Assembly (NCBI GenBank): GCA_024397935.1
Contig: CP073743.1
Coordinates: 62,001-126,000 of the forward strand
Length of the DNA stretch: 64,000 nt
Reading direction: 5' to 3'
Source: a bacterium SCSIO 12844
GTDB lineage: Bacteria > Pseudomonadota > Gammaproteobacteria > Francisellales > Francisellaceae
Below the pieces are notes generated by a model, which worked only from the letters and a program-made list of their open reading frames with translations, was not told where the DNA came from and ran no database searches. Shown in pieces: positions 26,344 to 37,111 of the stretch; positions within the stretch are counted from its first letter, which is position 1, and every line of letters begins with the position of its first letter. Both the position numbers and the translations under genes were made by a program.

Positions 26344-27759
26344 GTGGTTAATGATTCAATTAATTTAAATGAAATAAGCTTAAATAAAGTATTATCCATT
26401 CATTTTGTTGGTATTGGTGGAATTGGTATGAGTGGTCTTGCTAGTGTATTACATCAATTAGGTCATCAAATTAGCGGTTCAGATTTAAATGATTCTCAAA
26501 TTACGCATCGATTAGCAAAAAAAGGCATGCGTATTGTTCGCGGTCATTGCCAGAGTCATATTCATGATGTGACTGACTTAGTTGTGATTACTTCAGCATT
26601 ATCACCTGATAATCCAGAAATTACAAAAGCTAAGCAATTACATATTCCAGTAATAACACGAGGAGAGATGTTAGCATTATTAATGAATCGTCGCTATGGT
26701 ATTGCAGTTAGTGGCACACATGGTAAAACAACAACAACTGCAATGCTTACAAGTATCTTTAAGCATGCCAAGCTTAAGCCAAGCTTTGTTGTTGGTGGTG
26801 TTATTCAAAGCTTAGATAAAACAGCGGATGTGGGTGAAAGTTCTTTTTTTATTGCAGAAGCAGATGAGAGTGATCAGTCATTTTTAGCATTGCAGCCACA
26901 AAATGCAATTATTACCAATATTGACTACGACCATATGTGTCAATATGACCATGATATAACTAAGGTTAATCAAAGTTTTATCGATTTTGCACAAAATGTG
27001 CCACAATCTGGCTTATTAGCAATTAATATTGATTGCCCTAAAATACAGCTGTTACAACGTAAGTTTACACAGGCGAAATTAATATCATTTGGCCTATCAT
27101 CTGACGCAAATATCCAAGCGGTGAATTGTACCTATCACGCATTAACCAGTCAGTTTGAAGTCATTGATAAAATTAATCAGCAGTCATTTGAAGTGATATT
27201 AAATATGCCGGGCGAGCATAATGTATTGAATGCATTAGGTGCGATTGTCATTAGCCTATTTCATGGTGTTAAAGCTACAGCGATTCAAACAGCATTAGCT
27301 CAATTTCAAGGGGTGGCGCGTCGCTTTGAAGTCTCTGAAATAGTCAATCAATCAACAAGTTTTACATTGATTAATGATTATGGTCATCATCCAGCTGAAA
27401 TTAAGGCAACATTGAGAACCATTCGTAGTGCTTTCCCAGGTAGGCGAATTGTGCATTTGTTTCAACCGCATCGATATAGCCGAACGAGTGAACATTTTAA
27501 AGCCTTTATTAATGCCTTAGCAGATGCCGATCAAAGCGTTGTTTTAAAGACATATGCTGCCAGTGAACAACCAATTGAAGGGATTGATGCTGAAACATTA
27601 GCTAATGCGTTATCTAATAAAGGTAGCACTTGTTATTATGCCGGCGATCACAACAAAGCAGAACAAATACTTAAGTCCTTCGTTAATCATAAGGATGTTG
27701 TTTTAATCCAAGGTGCTGGCGATATTAATCAAATTGTGCCACGTTTGAAATGTTGGTAA
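26344..27759 (+). CDS. murC: UDP-N-acetylmuramate--L-alanine ligase MurC
   Basis: Cytoplasmic ATP-dependent ligase that adds L-alanine to UDP-MurNAc. The N-terminal Rossmann motif FVGIGGIGMSGLA is at about residues 21-33, the P-loop SGTHGKTTTTA near 122, and the C-terminal region has YGHHPAEI and HRYSRT. Length is 471. The start is GTG with a strong AAGGGGG site five bases before. In most gammaproteobacteria murC lies in the mra cluster; here it is alone. Its last 31 bases overlap the convergent nuclease gene. Confidence 0.95.
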   Translation: MVNDSINLNEISLNKVLSIHFVGIGGIGMSGLASVLHQLGHQISGSDLNDSQITHRLAKKGMRIVRGHCQSHIHDVTDLVVITSALSPDNPEITKAKQLHIPVITRGEMLALLMNRRYGIAVSGTHGKTTTTAMLTSIFKHAKLKPSFVVGGVIQSLDKTADVGESSFFIAEADESDQSFLALQPQNAIITNIDYDHMCQYDHDITKVNQSFIDFAQNVPQSGLLAINIDCPKIQLLQRKFTQAKLISFGLSSDANIQAVNCTYHALTSQFEVIDKINQQSFEVILNMPGEHNVLNALGAIVISLFHGVKATAIQTALAQFQGVARRFEVSEIVNQSTSFTLINDYGHHPAEIKATLRTIRSAFPGRRIVHLFQPHRYSRTSEHFKAFINALADADQSVVLKTYAASEQPIEGIDAETLANALSNKGSTCYYAGDHNKAEQILKSFVNHKDVVLIQGAGDINQIVPRLKCW

Positions 27760-30470
27760 TGGCATAGTTGATCAAATTCACAGAATGTACATTGTGTATT
27801 GGGTGTAATATCCAATTTTCCTTGTGTAAACTCATTTGACAGTTCAGTTAAATGCTCATTCCAGTAATGAATTAATTGTTGCCAATTATCATATTCCATT
27901 GTTATGGTTTTATACCGGTGCTCAATGAACTGTGTTTTTATATCAATACGGGTTTCACATAACTGAAGTGATGAATGATAGGTGCTTAATGTACTTAATT
28001 TCATTGATTGGCCATTTATCTGTGCAAAGCTAATCCCAGTTACATTATCTAATGCAATGGCATATAGAGGTAATTGAGGTTCAGATAACGTATCGTTATA
28101 CCAGCCTTTTGGGTTTGTCATATAGGCAGATTTATAATCGATTAACCATAGGTTTCCATCATCTAGTTGATCAATGCGATCGATGCGTAATTTAGTCGTT
28201 AATAAGCCTACTTGTTTCTGTGTGCTTTTTTCATGACTAAGTACATGAAAAGGGATCTCTCTTTGTTTTTCTAAATAAAGCCATTGCTTAATTAATAAGG
28301 TAATACGATTTGTTTCAATCATAGCTAAATAATCTAGTTGTGAGGGAAATAGCTGTTTATTTTTATATAGTGCCTGTTTGATTGCTTGTTGAATTATATG
28401 TTCTAATTCAGTATCAGTCAGATTATTTAATGCTTGTTGAGTTTTTAATTGCCGCCAGATAATTTCCATCATTTGGTGAATTAAAATTCCTTTATCCTTA
28501 GCATTGAGTGGTTCTTTAAACTCAATCAATGGCTCTAGTTTCAAGCGATACTTCATTTGTGCTTTAAAGGGGCAATGGCTAAAATCCTTATACAAATAGC
28601 TATTGGCATTATAGGGCTCTTGTAAGGCTTCTAAGCTTAATGTTGTTTCTTTAAATTTAACCTCTGGTAGTAATTGGTGTTTTTTAAAGTCATCAGATTG
28701 TTTAATCAGATTGATATTGGGTATTAAAGTATGCATGATAGGCGTTAAGCTTTGCGTGATTTCACCGTCAAAAAGGCTATAGCTAATAAAAAGCTTATGA
28801 CATTGATAGAAAAAAGCACGGCTTATTTGCATTGCATAATATAATTGGCGCTCATAAGTAGCATGTGGCATTTGGTATTGTTTTTGTAATTCTATTGGTA
28901 GTAGCGTATTTGGCTTGGGTTGAGATGGCCACAATCGATTATGCATGCGCATAACATACAAACGATCAAAGTAATGCCCACTTGCTTCTAATATACCTAA
29001 AACAAATATCGATGCATTTGGATTACTCTGTGCTTGGAAAATCGTTTGTTTGGCAAGTTGTTCTAATTGTATAATCGTATTGATTGAATCACTCTGGTTG
29101 ACTATATTGTGTAACTTTTTTAATTCAGTTAGTAGTTGATAGAACTGTTCAACAGCTTGATAGTTTTCACTAGATAGTGATTCATTGCCAGGGAAATTGA
29201 ATAATTGTAGTTTAGTTTGTATGGATAATAGTGGCTTTGAAGCATAGTTAACTGATTGGTTGATGATTTTTTCAAGCGGTAGTTTAAATTCAGATAAATG
29301 TTCTACTAAATCAGGGTCAGAGAGAAGCGTCTTTATCGTAGTTGATTTAAAATACTTATGTTTAATTAAGTCAATTAATTGTTGGCGTTGATCAAAGGAT
29401 GAATTAACGCTATAGGTAAATGGTGACTCAAGAACTCTAATAAGGTGTTCAAGATTTGATGAAGCATTTAATTTTAAAATCATCAAGGCAGTTTTAATAA
29501 TTGGCATTGTAGCTAATGGCTTACCACCAGAGATCATATAAGGCTTATCGGTATTATTAAGCGCTTCTAAGCGATTGTGTTTAGAAAAAAATTGCACATC
29601 AAATATTTTTTCTATTCTGTGACGAATAAGATGTAAATCTGGAATGATTAAGCCAATTGTTTGGTTTGGGTAGCGATAAAAATTTTCATAGATCATTTTT
29701 GTTATGGCTATAAGCTCATTTTCTGTTTGTTCAAAAGCATAGATACTTGTTGTTGCTTGAGGTAGTTTAGGTGTACTAATTAGAAATGGCGTATTGGGGT
29801 CACTAAAATCATTAGGTGATTCTAATTGCCAGTGTATTAATTCAATACTAAGTTCTTTTAATTGCTCTAAAAGTTTTTTCAGTGCTAAAGAATAATCATT
29901 AAAACCAATAAAAATCAATCGTTTGAAAGGAAGTTGTAAATTTTTAAGCTTTTTAATGATCATAGCTAATTTGAAAGTTTCCGGATAAATATGATGATCA
30001 TTACAGTAAGCTTGAAATTGTATAAGCCACTGTTTAAAGCGTTTAAAATCTAAATGCTCAGACGGATATGAAAAAATATCCATATCAGTGATCCAGTTGC
30101 AACATAAATCATAGGCAGTTATCGCATCTTTGGTAGCATCAAATACATTTAAAAATACATCATCCTTCTGTGTATTTTTATCATTTTCAATAATTTGCTG
30201 CCATAGTAGTAGGTTTTGGTTACTATTATAAAAAAAAGGTGGTATTTCATCTGTTTTTTGATTGAAATAAAGACAATCAATCATCTGATCAAAGAATTGA
30301 TAAAGCGTTAGAATACGTTGATTAACAACAGAGCGATTGGTTTTTGTTTTAAGGTGATAAATAAAAAGTTTATTTAAGTGTTCAGTCAGGCGTGAATTGA
30401 CAGCAATAATTTGCGTATCATCATCTAAATATTCCCATAAATGTTGATAGGGCGCATAAGCTGTGCGCAT
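27729..30470 (-). CDS. PD-(D/E)XK nuclease, AddB/RecB-like DNA-repair protein
   Basis: A 913-residue protein resembling the 'probable DNA repair protein' group related to AddB. The C-terminal 270 residues hold a RecB-type nuclease: RIDRIDQLDDG, then WLIDYKSAY with the Asp and Lys of the active site. A cysteine in SHCPFKAQMKY plus CTFCEFDQLC at the end form the four-cysteine iron-sulfur staple of AddB and Cas4-like nucleases. The front half has an inactivated helicase-like character; no intact Walker A is seen. It probably acts in double-strand-break processing. The gene ends inside the 3' end of murC. Confidence 0.72.
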   Translation of the reverse strand: MRTAYAPYQHLWEYLDDDTQIIAVNSRLTEHLNKLFIYHLKTKTNRSVVNQRILTLYQFFDQMIDCLYFNQKTDEIPPFFYNSNQNLLLWQQIIENDKNTQKDDVFLNVFDATKDAITAYDLCCNWITDMDIFSYPSEHLDFKRFKQWLIQFQAYCNDHHIYPETFKLAMIIKKLKNLQLPFKRLIFIGFNDYSLALKKLLEQLKELSIELIHWQLESPNDFSDPNTPFLISTPKLPQATTSIYAFEQTENELIAITKMIYENFYRYPNQTIGLIIPDLHLIRHRIEKIFDVQFFSKHNRLEALNNTDKPYMISGGKPLATMPIIKTALMILKLNASSNLEHLIRVLESPFTYSVNSSFDQRQQLIDLIKHKYFKSTTIKTLLSDPDLVEHLSEFKLPLEKIINQSVNYASKPLLSIQTKLQLFNFPGNESLSSENYQAVEQFYQLLTELKKLHNIVNQSDSINTIIQLEQLAKQTIFQAQSNPNASIFVLGILEASGHYFDRLYVMRMHNRLWPSQPKPNTLLPIELQKQYQMPHATYERQLYYAMQISRAFFYQCHKLFISYSLFDGEITQSLTPIMHTLIPNINLIKQSDDFKKHQLLPEVKFKETTLSLEALQEPYNANSYLYKDFSHCPFKAQMKYRLKLEPLIEFKEPLNAKDKGILIHQMMEIIWRQLKTQQALNNLTDTELEHIIQQAIKQALYKNKQLFPSQLDYLAMIETNRITLLIKQWLYLEKQREIPFHVLSHEKSTQKQVGLLTTKLRIDRIDQLDDGNLWLIDYKSAYMTNPKGWYNDTLSEPQLPLYAIALDNVTGISFAQINGQSMKLSTLSTYHSSLQLCETRIDIKTQFIEHRYKTITMEYDNWQQLIHYWNEHLTELSNEFTQGKLDITPNTQCTFCEFDQLCHYQHFKRGTI

Positions 30471-30624
30471 AATCGCTATCCAAAAGTCGCTTGTTAATTA
30501 ATGTTAATATCGTTAGCTAATTGTAACAAAAATGCACCCAGATGTATTCTCTAGTTGCTTAGTTTAGTATTTTATTTTTTAATAATAGGCGTATGAATAG
30601 TTGAAAAGTAGAGAGCAATTTTAT

Positions 30625-30819
30625 ATGGATGATAAAGAGCTAGATAAACTAAAAGCGGAACTTATTCGGATTCAAGCACAATTAAAATCTTATATGTCAG
30701 CAAGGTTCTTACAAGATGGTGTCGCTGAAAAAATTATGCTATTAGAGAAAAGAGAGCAGGAAATTATTGAAAAGATTAATACCGATGAACATGAAAAAAA
30801 ACGTCAAACTCGCCACTAA
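30625..30819 (+). CDS. Small helical protein of unknown function
   Basis: A 64-residue, highly charged protein that would be almost entirely coiled coil (DDKELDKLKAELIRIQAQL, later MLLEKREQEIIEKI). The frame also opens at a TTG at 30601, but the ATG at 30625 has a GAGAG ten bases upstream and is preferred. I do not recognise the family. It lies alone between the repair nuclease and a pilin-like gene. Confidence 0.5.
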   Translation: MDDKELDKLKAELIRIQAQLKSYMSARFLQDGVAEKIMLLEKREQEIIEKINTDEHEKKRQTRH

Positions 30820-30831
30820 AAAATAAATAAA

Positions 30832-31260
30832 TTATTCAAATGGCCCACAAGGGTTGGCTGGAAACTCACCTTGTGCTTGGCAAAGCCAATTTGTTGTACC
30901 ATCGGTTGCAATAATAGGTTTTAAGCTAATTGAATTGCCAGCGAGTTTTTTATCTGTAAATGTATAGGTTATAATGCCATCTCGATTAAATCTAACGTTT
31001 CCATATTTACCATTGGTAGTTGTTTTGGATGTGTTAAGTTGTTGAAGTGTTATATTATCTATATTACCACTTGAGATCATTTGACTTACAACGTCATCTT
31101 GTTTAGAAGATAAAAGGGTATAGGCCTCAGCTAATTTTGCGCGATCAAGATGTGCCATATAACTTGGGATTCCAATTGCTGCAACGATACCAATAATTGC
31201 TGTGATCATGGTTGCTTCAATATAAGAAAAACCATGCTCGTTGTGAAAAAGTTTACTCAT
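30832..31260 (-). CDS. Type IV pilin-like protein
   Basis: A 142-residue prepilin. A short basic leader ends at G10 (MSKLFHNEHG), followed by FSYIEATMITAIIGIVAAIG, with the phenylalanine and glutamate at mature positions 1 and 5 as required for prepilin peptidase and pilus assembly. Two cysteines near the end (WLCQAQGEFPANPCG) form the usual D-loop. It is separated from the pilA-pilB-pilC cluster by about 6 kb and may be a minor pilin or a second major pilin. Confidence 0.82.
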   Translation of the reverse strand: MSKLFHNEHGFSYIEATMITAIIGIVAAIGIPSYMAHLDRAKLAEAYTLLSSKQDDVVSQMISSGNIDNITLQQLNTSKTTTNGKYGNVRFNRDGIITYTFTDKKLAGNSISLKPIIATDGTTNWLCQAQGEFPANPCGPFE

Positions 31261-31412
31261 AGCTAGCTCGTGTATTATTTTATACTATCTCATAATTAAC
31301 TTTAATAGGCTAATTGAGATATTGCCAATTTAATTTGATAGAGTAATATACTTTTAATCAAATTATCGTTTTAAAATAATATAAAATTGATTCATTTAAT
31401 ATTAAGGCCTTT

Positions 31413-31973
31413 ATGTTAGAACTATGTGCTGTCATTGCTTCATTTTTAGGTGTTTATCTAGCAGCTAGAGAAAATATTCTCAATTGGGTTATTGGTGTTG
31501 TTCAAGCATCGCTATATGCTTATGTGTTTTATCAAAGTCAATTATACTCTGACATGATTTTAAATATTATTTATGTTCCGATACAAGTTATTGGCTTTAT
31601 CAGTTGGGCTTGGCGTGATCAAAAAACACACCAAAAAGTGTTAATTATTCATCGATTAAAACCTTTAACAGTAATCGTTATTTTTTTGATGATTATACTA
31701 TTAGCTTATTTATGGAGTCTATTTGATGCTTATTTCTTACATGGTGAAGACCCATATTTAGATTCATTTGTTTTAATCGCCGCACTATTTGGTCAAGGAC
31801 TATTAATTAGAAAAATACTCCAATGTTGGTATATTTGGATTTGTGCTTCTTTGGTATCATCTTATATCTTTTTTTTAGAAGCTTTATATCTTTCTTCATT
31901 GGCTAGACTAGCCTTTTTTGGTATTGCAATCTATGGTTTAATATTTTGGTATAGGTGTTATAAAAATATGTGA
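31413..31973 (+). CDS. pnuC: Nicotinamide mononucleotide/riboside transporter PnuC
   Basis: A 186-residue inner-membrane protein with six to seven helices. The PnuC hallmarks are visible: a W-x-x-G-x-x-Q helix (NWVIGVVQASLYAYVF), QSQLYSDMILNIIYVPIQVI and the WAWRD motif. It brings in vitamin B3 ribosides by facilitated diffusion coupled to cytoplasmic phosphorylation. No NiaR-like or NadQ-like gene is beside it. TAAGG precedes the ATG. Confidence 0.85.
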   Translation: MLELCAVIASFLGVYLAARENILNWVIGVVQASLYAYVFYQSQLYSDMILNIIYVPIQVIGFISWAWRDQKTHQKVLIIHRLKPLTVIVIFLMIILLAYLWSLFDAYFLHGEDPYLDSFVLIAALFGQGLLIRKILQCWYIWICASLVSSYIFFLEALYLSSLARLAFFGIAIYGLIFWYRCYKNM

Positions 31974-32021
31974 ATATACAGATGATAAATAAAATTATCT
32001 ATCATCAAATTTTGTGGATAT

Positions 32022-35000
32022 TTATGGGTGGGCTGTTAATGTAGTCGGTGTTGGTGGTGTTGCTGAATTAACAGTAAAATGATTAGTAAACCCACTTGAA
32101 CACGCTGATGTGTCTACTTTGCCGCCATCTTTAAGTATGACTTGATTGCAGTTATATGTACCAGGACTTGCACCAGCTTTAGCATCAATGGAAATTGTAA
32201 CAGTATGTGGGTAATCTCCAGAAATATAGAATAATCCACTTGAACTAACAGCTGATACAGAAATAGAACTCATTGGTGCATAATTAGGTGCAGGGCCTGC
32301 AAAGGAAGCACCTGATATTTCTGCAGATGTGCCACCACCAGTTGCTAATGTCCATGGAGTTAAGTTTGTTGGTTTGCTACCTTTTGTATCTCCAATGGTT
32401 GCTTGGTTGCTTGTATTACAACTTAGTGTGCTGACAGGTAATAACCCCTTTGTATTAGAGCTTGGGTTTAGAATGCTTTGATCACAGTTAAAGTAAAATG
32501 ACTGTGTACCATTAGCATTACCTGCATAGTAGCCGTTAACTGTAATTTCACCTTGACTAGGTGTTATGACCGTTTGTGATTGTTTTAACCAGTAAGGAGA
32601 AGCATACACAAGTTGATTGCTTGTATTTACTGTAACTTTTGTTTTACTTGTATCAACGGTAGTTGGTGCAATAATTTTTGCTGTATCTGATGGTGTACTG
32701 CACGTACCATCACCACCAGTAAATTCAACGGTATAACTTACGCAGCCTTCTCTTGGGCAGTTAATTAGGCTGCTATTTTGTGGCTGTTGAGTTAAGGCGG
32801 TATTTCTTGGGAAAAAGCATGCTGATTGTATCGATAGCGTTATATTATCGGTATTACTAAACATTTTATATGCTTTATAGTTATCAAAGGCTGTGGTATA
32901 GCTATATGGCTGACCATTAAATTTAATATTATTGTTGTTATTACACAGTGCATAAGGTGGTGTTATAGGGTTAGTTGTTGCAACGGTTTTGGGGTCACCA
33001 AGTTGTACCATATTAAAGTACAATATACCGCTTGTTTGATCAAAGTAATAAGACTGATTCACTACATCTCCAGGGTTAAGTGCTGATAAAGTAATAAATT
33101 CTTTGTTAATATCAGTTAGTGAGTTAGCCTTTGATATTGCTGAAGCATTTGCTTTACAGGTATTCCACTCACTGGGATCTTTAAAGATTGCTGTGCAATT
33201 ATCCTTGTTTTGCATTTGACTAATATAAGGTGATACATTCAAATATCGGACATCATCTCCCCACTGCCTTAGTAGCCTTCCTACTTCAGTAACTTGTGCT
33301 CCGGTGCCTAAGCAAATACCAATACGATTGATAAATAGGCTATCTACGGGGGCATCTGAATAACTTAATAGGATATCTGCATTAAATGCAGTTGGTTGTG
33401 CATTATTTTGTGGGTATATTGTATACCCCATATTGTTCATAAAAAAGGTTTCAAATATTGGCTGTCCACCACGGCCATATAAGTAAATATCAGAGATTTG
33501 GTTTGTATATACTTGCATATCTCTAATAATTTGTAAATTAAAGTGGTCATTGCCCAATGCACCATATTTAGGGGCTGCAGCAACGCTTTCTGCAACGGAT
33601 GTCTCAATGTTAATAGTTGCATATTTATGTGGTGACATCATGGCACTGGCAATGACATTATTTCTACCAATGGCATCAGGCTCATCGACTGTATATGGTG
33701 TACCATAGAAATTTAAATTATTCAATGAAATAGGGAAGTGATTAATGTCATCATCACAGCCTGTTGCATTACAAACTTGGTAGCCGGCGAGTGTTGCATC
33801 TTTATCGAGAATAATCGTTTGCTTGTCACCATCTGAAATGCCAGCATTCATATTAACAGTTTCGGTAAATACCTGGTGTTTAAAATCAGTATTATCCCAA
33901 ATGTTGTTAAGTGCATACTGTGTTGGTGGTAAAGATTGGCTATTTCCTTTAATCCAGGCCATTGCAGGATCACCAACATAACCATAGTGCCCAGTTCCTC
34001 CAGGCTGCCCATAAAGGTTGATGCCAAACTGATTGATATTTTTGTTCTTATCTAACATTTTTCTTGCATCAACACGTGTTGCCATATAACGCGTTGTTTG
34101 ATTTTCCAATGTTTGTTGGTCGGTTGCATCAACTCTAAAATTAATAAATCGTGTATCTTCCATTCGTGCAGGGCCATCATAATAGGTATATCCTTGAATA
34201 TTACCATTAACAACAGAACCTTCTCCAACAATAGCATTGACTGAATTAGCTGATTGATCTCCTCCGTGTAGGCCTAAATAAATAGTTGCATCATCTCCAA
34301 CTAAAGGCTGGGATGCAAAGGCAACACATTCAGATGCTTCGTTATAGACTTCAACACCCAGAGCTGTCATATCTGTGCCTTGAGTAGATATATAGTTATT
34401 ACAATCATAAAAGCGTTCAACATTGTTATTGGTAATACCAGCGATAACATTGTCTTTAACAAGTCCCCAGAAACCCAGCAAATTACCTTCAGGACCACCA
34501 CCACCTAAGATTGTAATGCCTTGTTTGTTAGCAGCAAATCGACTATTTAATAATATAGTGAATAAACTTCTTGTCCAAAATGCTTTATAACGGATACGAG
34601 TGAAAGTTAAATCATTAAAAATGACACCTGGTGCTAATGCTTGGTCATTAACAGCAATGTCAGGTGATACTGGATAAGGTGCGCTTGTTGTTGCATTGGA
34701 GAGGCCTAAATCCATGCGTGCATCGGTATCTAATCCTGCATAGCAGCCATGAGCCCTATTACCCTGAAACACTGGATAAGTTGTTTGTTTAGGAAATCCT
34801 GAAGGCTGATAAATACTTGGTAATGCTTGTTTAACAAGCCAATAGCCTCGACCTTGAATTTGACAACCTGCAACAGAGTTATTAAGAAATAAATTTGGTG
34901 TTAGTTGACCACCAAAATTGGTAATCCAAAAACCATTTGGATTGAGTGAGTCGATAGGGTGACCTGTATTAGCACCTGAATTTGAGGTATCAGGAATATT

Positions 35001-36902
35001 TGCAGGGTTGTATCCACCAGCAATAAATTTTTGACTATTAGTCTTATAGTCGCCAGCCCAGAATAAATTTTTACCAGTGCCTGGAGCTGGAAGGTTTGCA
35101 CCTGGTGCATATGGTGTATAATCAAGTGATGCGCCCATCACGCCAGCTACTAAATTTCTCACAAATTGATTATCTTCAATTCTGTAGCCATCTTCAAGAT
35201 AGAAACCTTGTCCAATGGCACGGACACAAACATTATTATAGAATTTAATGCCCTTAGTTGCATGCGGTACAAAACATTTATTATAACTGTGGTGGACACT
35301 TGTATCTTGTACTAAAAGATGCGTATCTTCAGTTGTGCTATCACTATTAAGTCGATGGAAATGAATAGGATAGCGGCCAACTAATGGTTGACCAAATTTT
35401 TCAATTTCAACACCAACTAAATGTACTTGCTCACTAGGTGTGCCTCCCTGATGATTCATAACAGCTAAATGCCCACCAAAGTATTGTGACGTTGGATAAT
35501 TAGGTTGCGATGGGCTGCCATCATCGGCTGTTGAGGTTAAGTGAATGTTTCTTGATAATAAAGCAACTTCTGCCCGTTCATCTATGCCAAAATTCCTTAA
35601 AGCGCCGTCATAAAAACTATAAGCTTGGCCTTTTATAACATCAGAAAAAGTAGTGCCATCAGAATTAGTATAAGATGTATCACTAGAGAAATAACCAGGT
35701 GTTGGCATTAGCCCGCCAAAGTGATAATTAACAAGTGGTGTGCCTGTATCTGTTGATTTAAAATCATCTGTTGCACAACCTTCACCTGCTAGGCGTAAAA
35801 CACTAACTGCATTATTTAAGCCTAGCGCTTGTGTATATTGTGTATGATTGGTAGTTTGCCCTTTATAAAAAGGGTCTTGGGATAATTGAGGATAAACATT
35901 GGTATCTTGCTCAGAATTTTGTGCATAATAAATATCGCAAACTTGTACAATTTCAGTTTGATGAGATGAAAAACTTGTTGTTGAAATACTAATCCAATCG
36001 CCTTTTTGCCAGCCTGTGCTGCTATCACTAGTAACATCTTTAGATAATACTAGGTAATATGCTGCATTTGCTGAAGTAATTTGAGGTGCTGGTGTTGACA
36101 ATGTTGAGTCTGTATAAATTTTTAAATTAGTGTAGTTAACAGGTGCTTGAATCCAGTTATCAGCGCTGAAATAGCTAGCACCTGCAGGCATTGCAAGATA
36201 ACTCCAGCTATTAGAACCAGTTAATATATTAAAATAAGGGTCTAAATTAAGGTTATGTGTGTCTGTGCCAAAGCTTGTTTGACAGCTTCCTGAGGTATAA
36301 CAGGCACTAAATGTTTGCCCGCTTAAAAGGTCATGAATATAGTTGCCACTTGCATCCTTTGTGAGTCCTTTTGCGCCATATAATAATAGTTTCCCACCAT
36401 CAGTGACTGTAATATCACGAGCATTATTGGTATTACTTGAAGTAGTTGCAATTGCTGAGCAAGTAATTTGTGATCCTGGCTCTTTACATAAGGGTACAGG
36501 TGCCATAGCACTACTTGCTGCTCCTGACATAATAATAGTTACTTTTTTATCACTGCTAATTGGTTTTTTTTCTTCACCAATTTGAAATGTTCCGCCATTA
36601 ACCCAAAAAGATTGAGCGTAAATTTTAACTGGTCCCTTTAAAGTCTTATTAGTAATACATAATGTACCTTTAATTTCAATCGGAGGTAATAATGAAGTGC
36701 TGCTACCAATTGATTTTGAAGCGGTATCGCTATTTGAAATTTTATATGTTGTACCTGATGTTAATGTGCAGGGAGTAGTTGAACCAGCTGAACAGGTATC
36801 AGTTAACTCTTTGGCTGAAGCTAAGTTATCACAAGGATCATTAGCATATAAAGAATATCCAAAAGTATATAAAGCGATAAAAGCGATAATTGATTTATTC
36901 AT
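32022..36902 (-). CDS. Giant secreted G8/parallel beta-helix protein, CEMIP/TMEM2-like
   Basis: A 1626-residue protein with a signal peptide (MNKSIIAFIALYTFGYSLYA). Residues 60-130 resemble a G8 domain (IEIKGTLCITNKTLKGPVKI, then a beta-rich strand pattern). The region near residue 510 reads GRYPIHFHRLNSDS, followed by VHHSYNKCFVPHATKGIKF and GQGFYLEDGYRI. These words are characteristic of the right-handed beta-helix of CEMIP, TMEM2 and fibrocystin-like proteins, some of which degrade hyaluronan. The C-terminal 300 residues are beta-rich with cysteine pairs and end in a short Thr/Pro tail. There is no anchor or autotransporter barrel. The function could be polysaccharide degradation or adhesion; this is inference. 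Confidence 0.7.
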   Translation of the reverse strand: MNKSIIAFIALYTFGYSLYANDPCDNLASAKELTDTCSAGSTTPCTLTSGTTYKISNSDTASKSIGSSTSLLPPIEIKGTLCITNKTLKGPVKIYAQSFWVNGGTFQIGEEKKPISSDKKVTIIMSGAASSAMAPVPLCKEPGSQITCSAIATTSSNTNNARDITVTDGGKLLLYGAKGLTKDASGNYIHDLLSGQTFSACYTSGSCQTSFGTDTHNLNLDPYFNILTGSNSWSYLAMPAGASYFSADNWIQAPVNYTNLKIYTDSTLSTPAPQITSANAAYYLVLSKDVTSDSSTGWQKGDWISISTTSFSSHQTEIVQVCDIYYAQNSEQDTNVYPQLSQDPFYKGQTTNHTQYTQALGLNNAVSVLRLAGEGCATDDFKSTDTGTPLVNYHFGGLMPTPGYFSSDTSYTNSDGTTFSDVIKGQAYSFYDGALRNFGIDERAEVALLSRNIHLTSTADDGSPSQPNYPTSQYFGGHLAVMNHQGGTPSEQVHLVGVEIEKFGQPLVGRYPIHFHRLNSDSTTEDTHLLVQDTSVHHSYNKCFVPHATKGIKFYNNVCVRAIGQGFYLEDGYRIEDNQFVRNLVAGVMGASLDYTPYAPGANLPAPGTGKNLFWAGDYKTNSQKFIAGGYNPANIPDTSNSGANTGHPIDSLNPNGFWITNFGGQLTPNLFLNNSVAGCQIQGRGYWLVKQALPSIYQPSGFPKQTTYPVFQGNRAHGCYAGLDTDARMDLGLSNATTSAPYPVSPDIAVNDQALAPGVIFNDLTFTRIRYKAFWTRSLFTILLNSRFAANKQGITILGGGGPEGNLLGFWGLVKDNVIAGITNNNVERFYDCNNYISTQGTDMTALGVEVYNEASECVAFASQPLVGDDATIYLGLHGGDQSANSVNAIVGEGSVVNGNIQGYTYYDGPARMEDTRFINFRVDATDQQTLENQTTRYMATRVDARKMLDKNKNINQFGINLYGQPGGTGHYGYVGDPAMAWIKGNSQSLPPTQYALNNIWDNTDFKHQVFTETVNMNAGISDGDKQTIILDKDATLAGYQVCNATGCDDDINHFPISLNNLNFYGTPYTVDEPDAIGRNNVIASAMMSPHKYATINIETSVAESVAAAPKYGALGNDHFNLQIIRDMQVYTNQISDIYLYGRGGQPIFETFFMNNMGYTIYPQNNAQPTAFNADILLSYSDAPVDSLFINRIGICLGTGAQVTEVGRLLRQWGDDVRYLNVSPYISQMQNKDNCTAIFKDPSEWNTCKANASAISKANSLTDINKEFITLSALNPGDVVNQSYYFDQTSGILYFNMVQLGDPKTVATTNPITPPYALCNNNNNIKFNGQPYSYTTAFDNYKAYKMFSNTDNITLSIQSACFFPRNTALTQQPQNSSLINCPREGCVSYTVEFTGGDGTCSTPSDTAKIIAPTTVDTSKTKVTVNTSNQLVYASPYWLKQSQTVITPSQGEITVNGYYAGNANGTQSFYFNCDQSILNPSSNTKGLLPVSTLSCNTSNQATIGDTKGSKPTNLTPWTLATGGGTSAEISGASFAGPAPNYAPMSSISVSAVSSSGLFYISGDYPHTVTISIDAKAGASPGTYNCNQVILKDGGKVDTSACSSGFTNHFTVNSATPPTPTTLTAHP

Positions 36903-37111
36903 TTTTCCACCATAACTAATTAACTAGGGCAATATTCTAATTTTAGTTCTTGTTTATTACTTTTGCGTTGAAAAAACTGAAATAGTTGAAAATATTTTTA
37001 TAAGTCATTGAATTTTGTAAAAGTCAAAATAGAAAAACTTGATGCCATCATGTCTTTTTTTTAATTGAGAGAGCAGGGAAGTAAGAAAATAATGGCATAA
37101 GCTTTTAAACA

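Noticed and set aside
33437-36915. Several 60-80 residue ORFs within the giant secreted protein gene
   Set aside because: They are shadows in other frames of a well-supported 1626-codon gene and lack family features.
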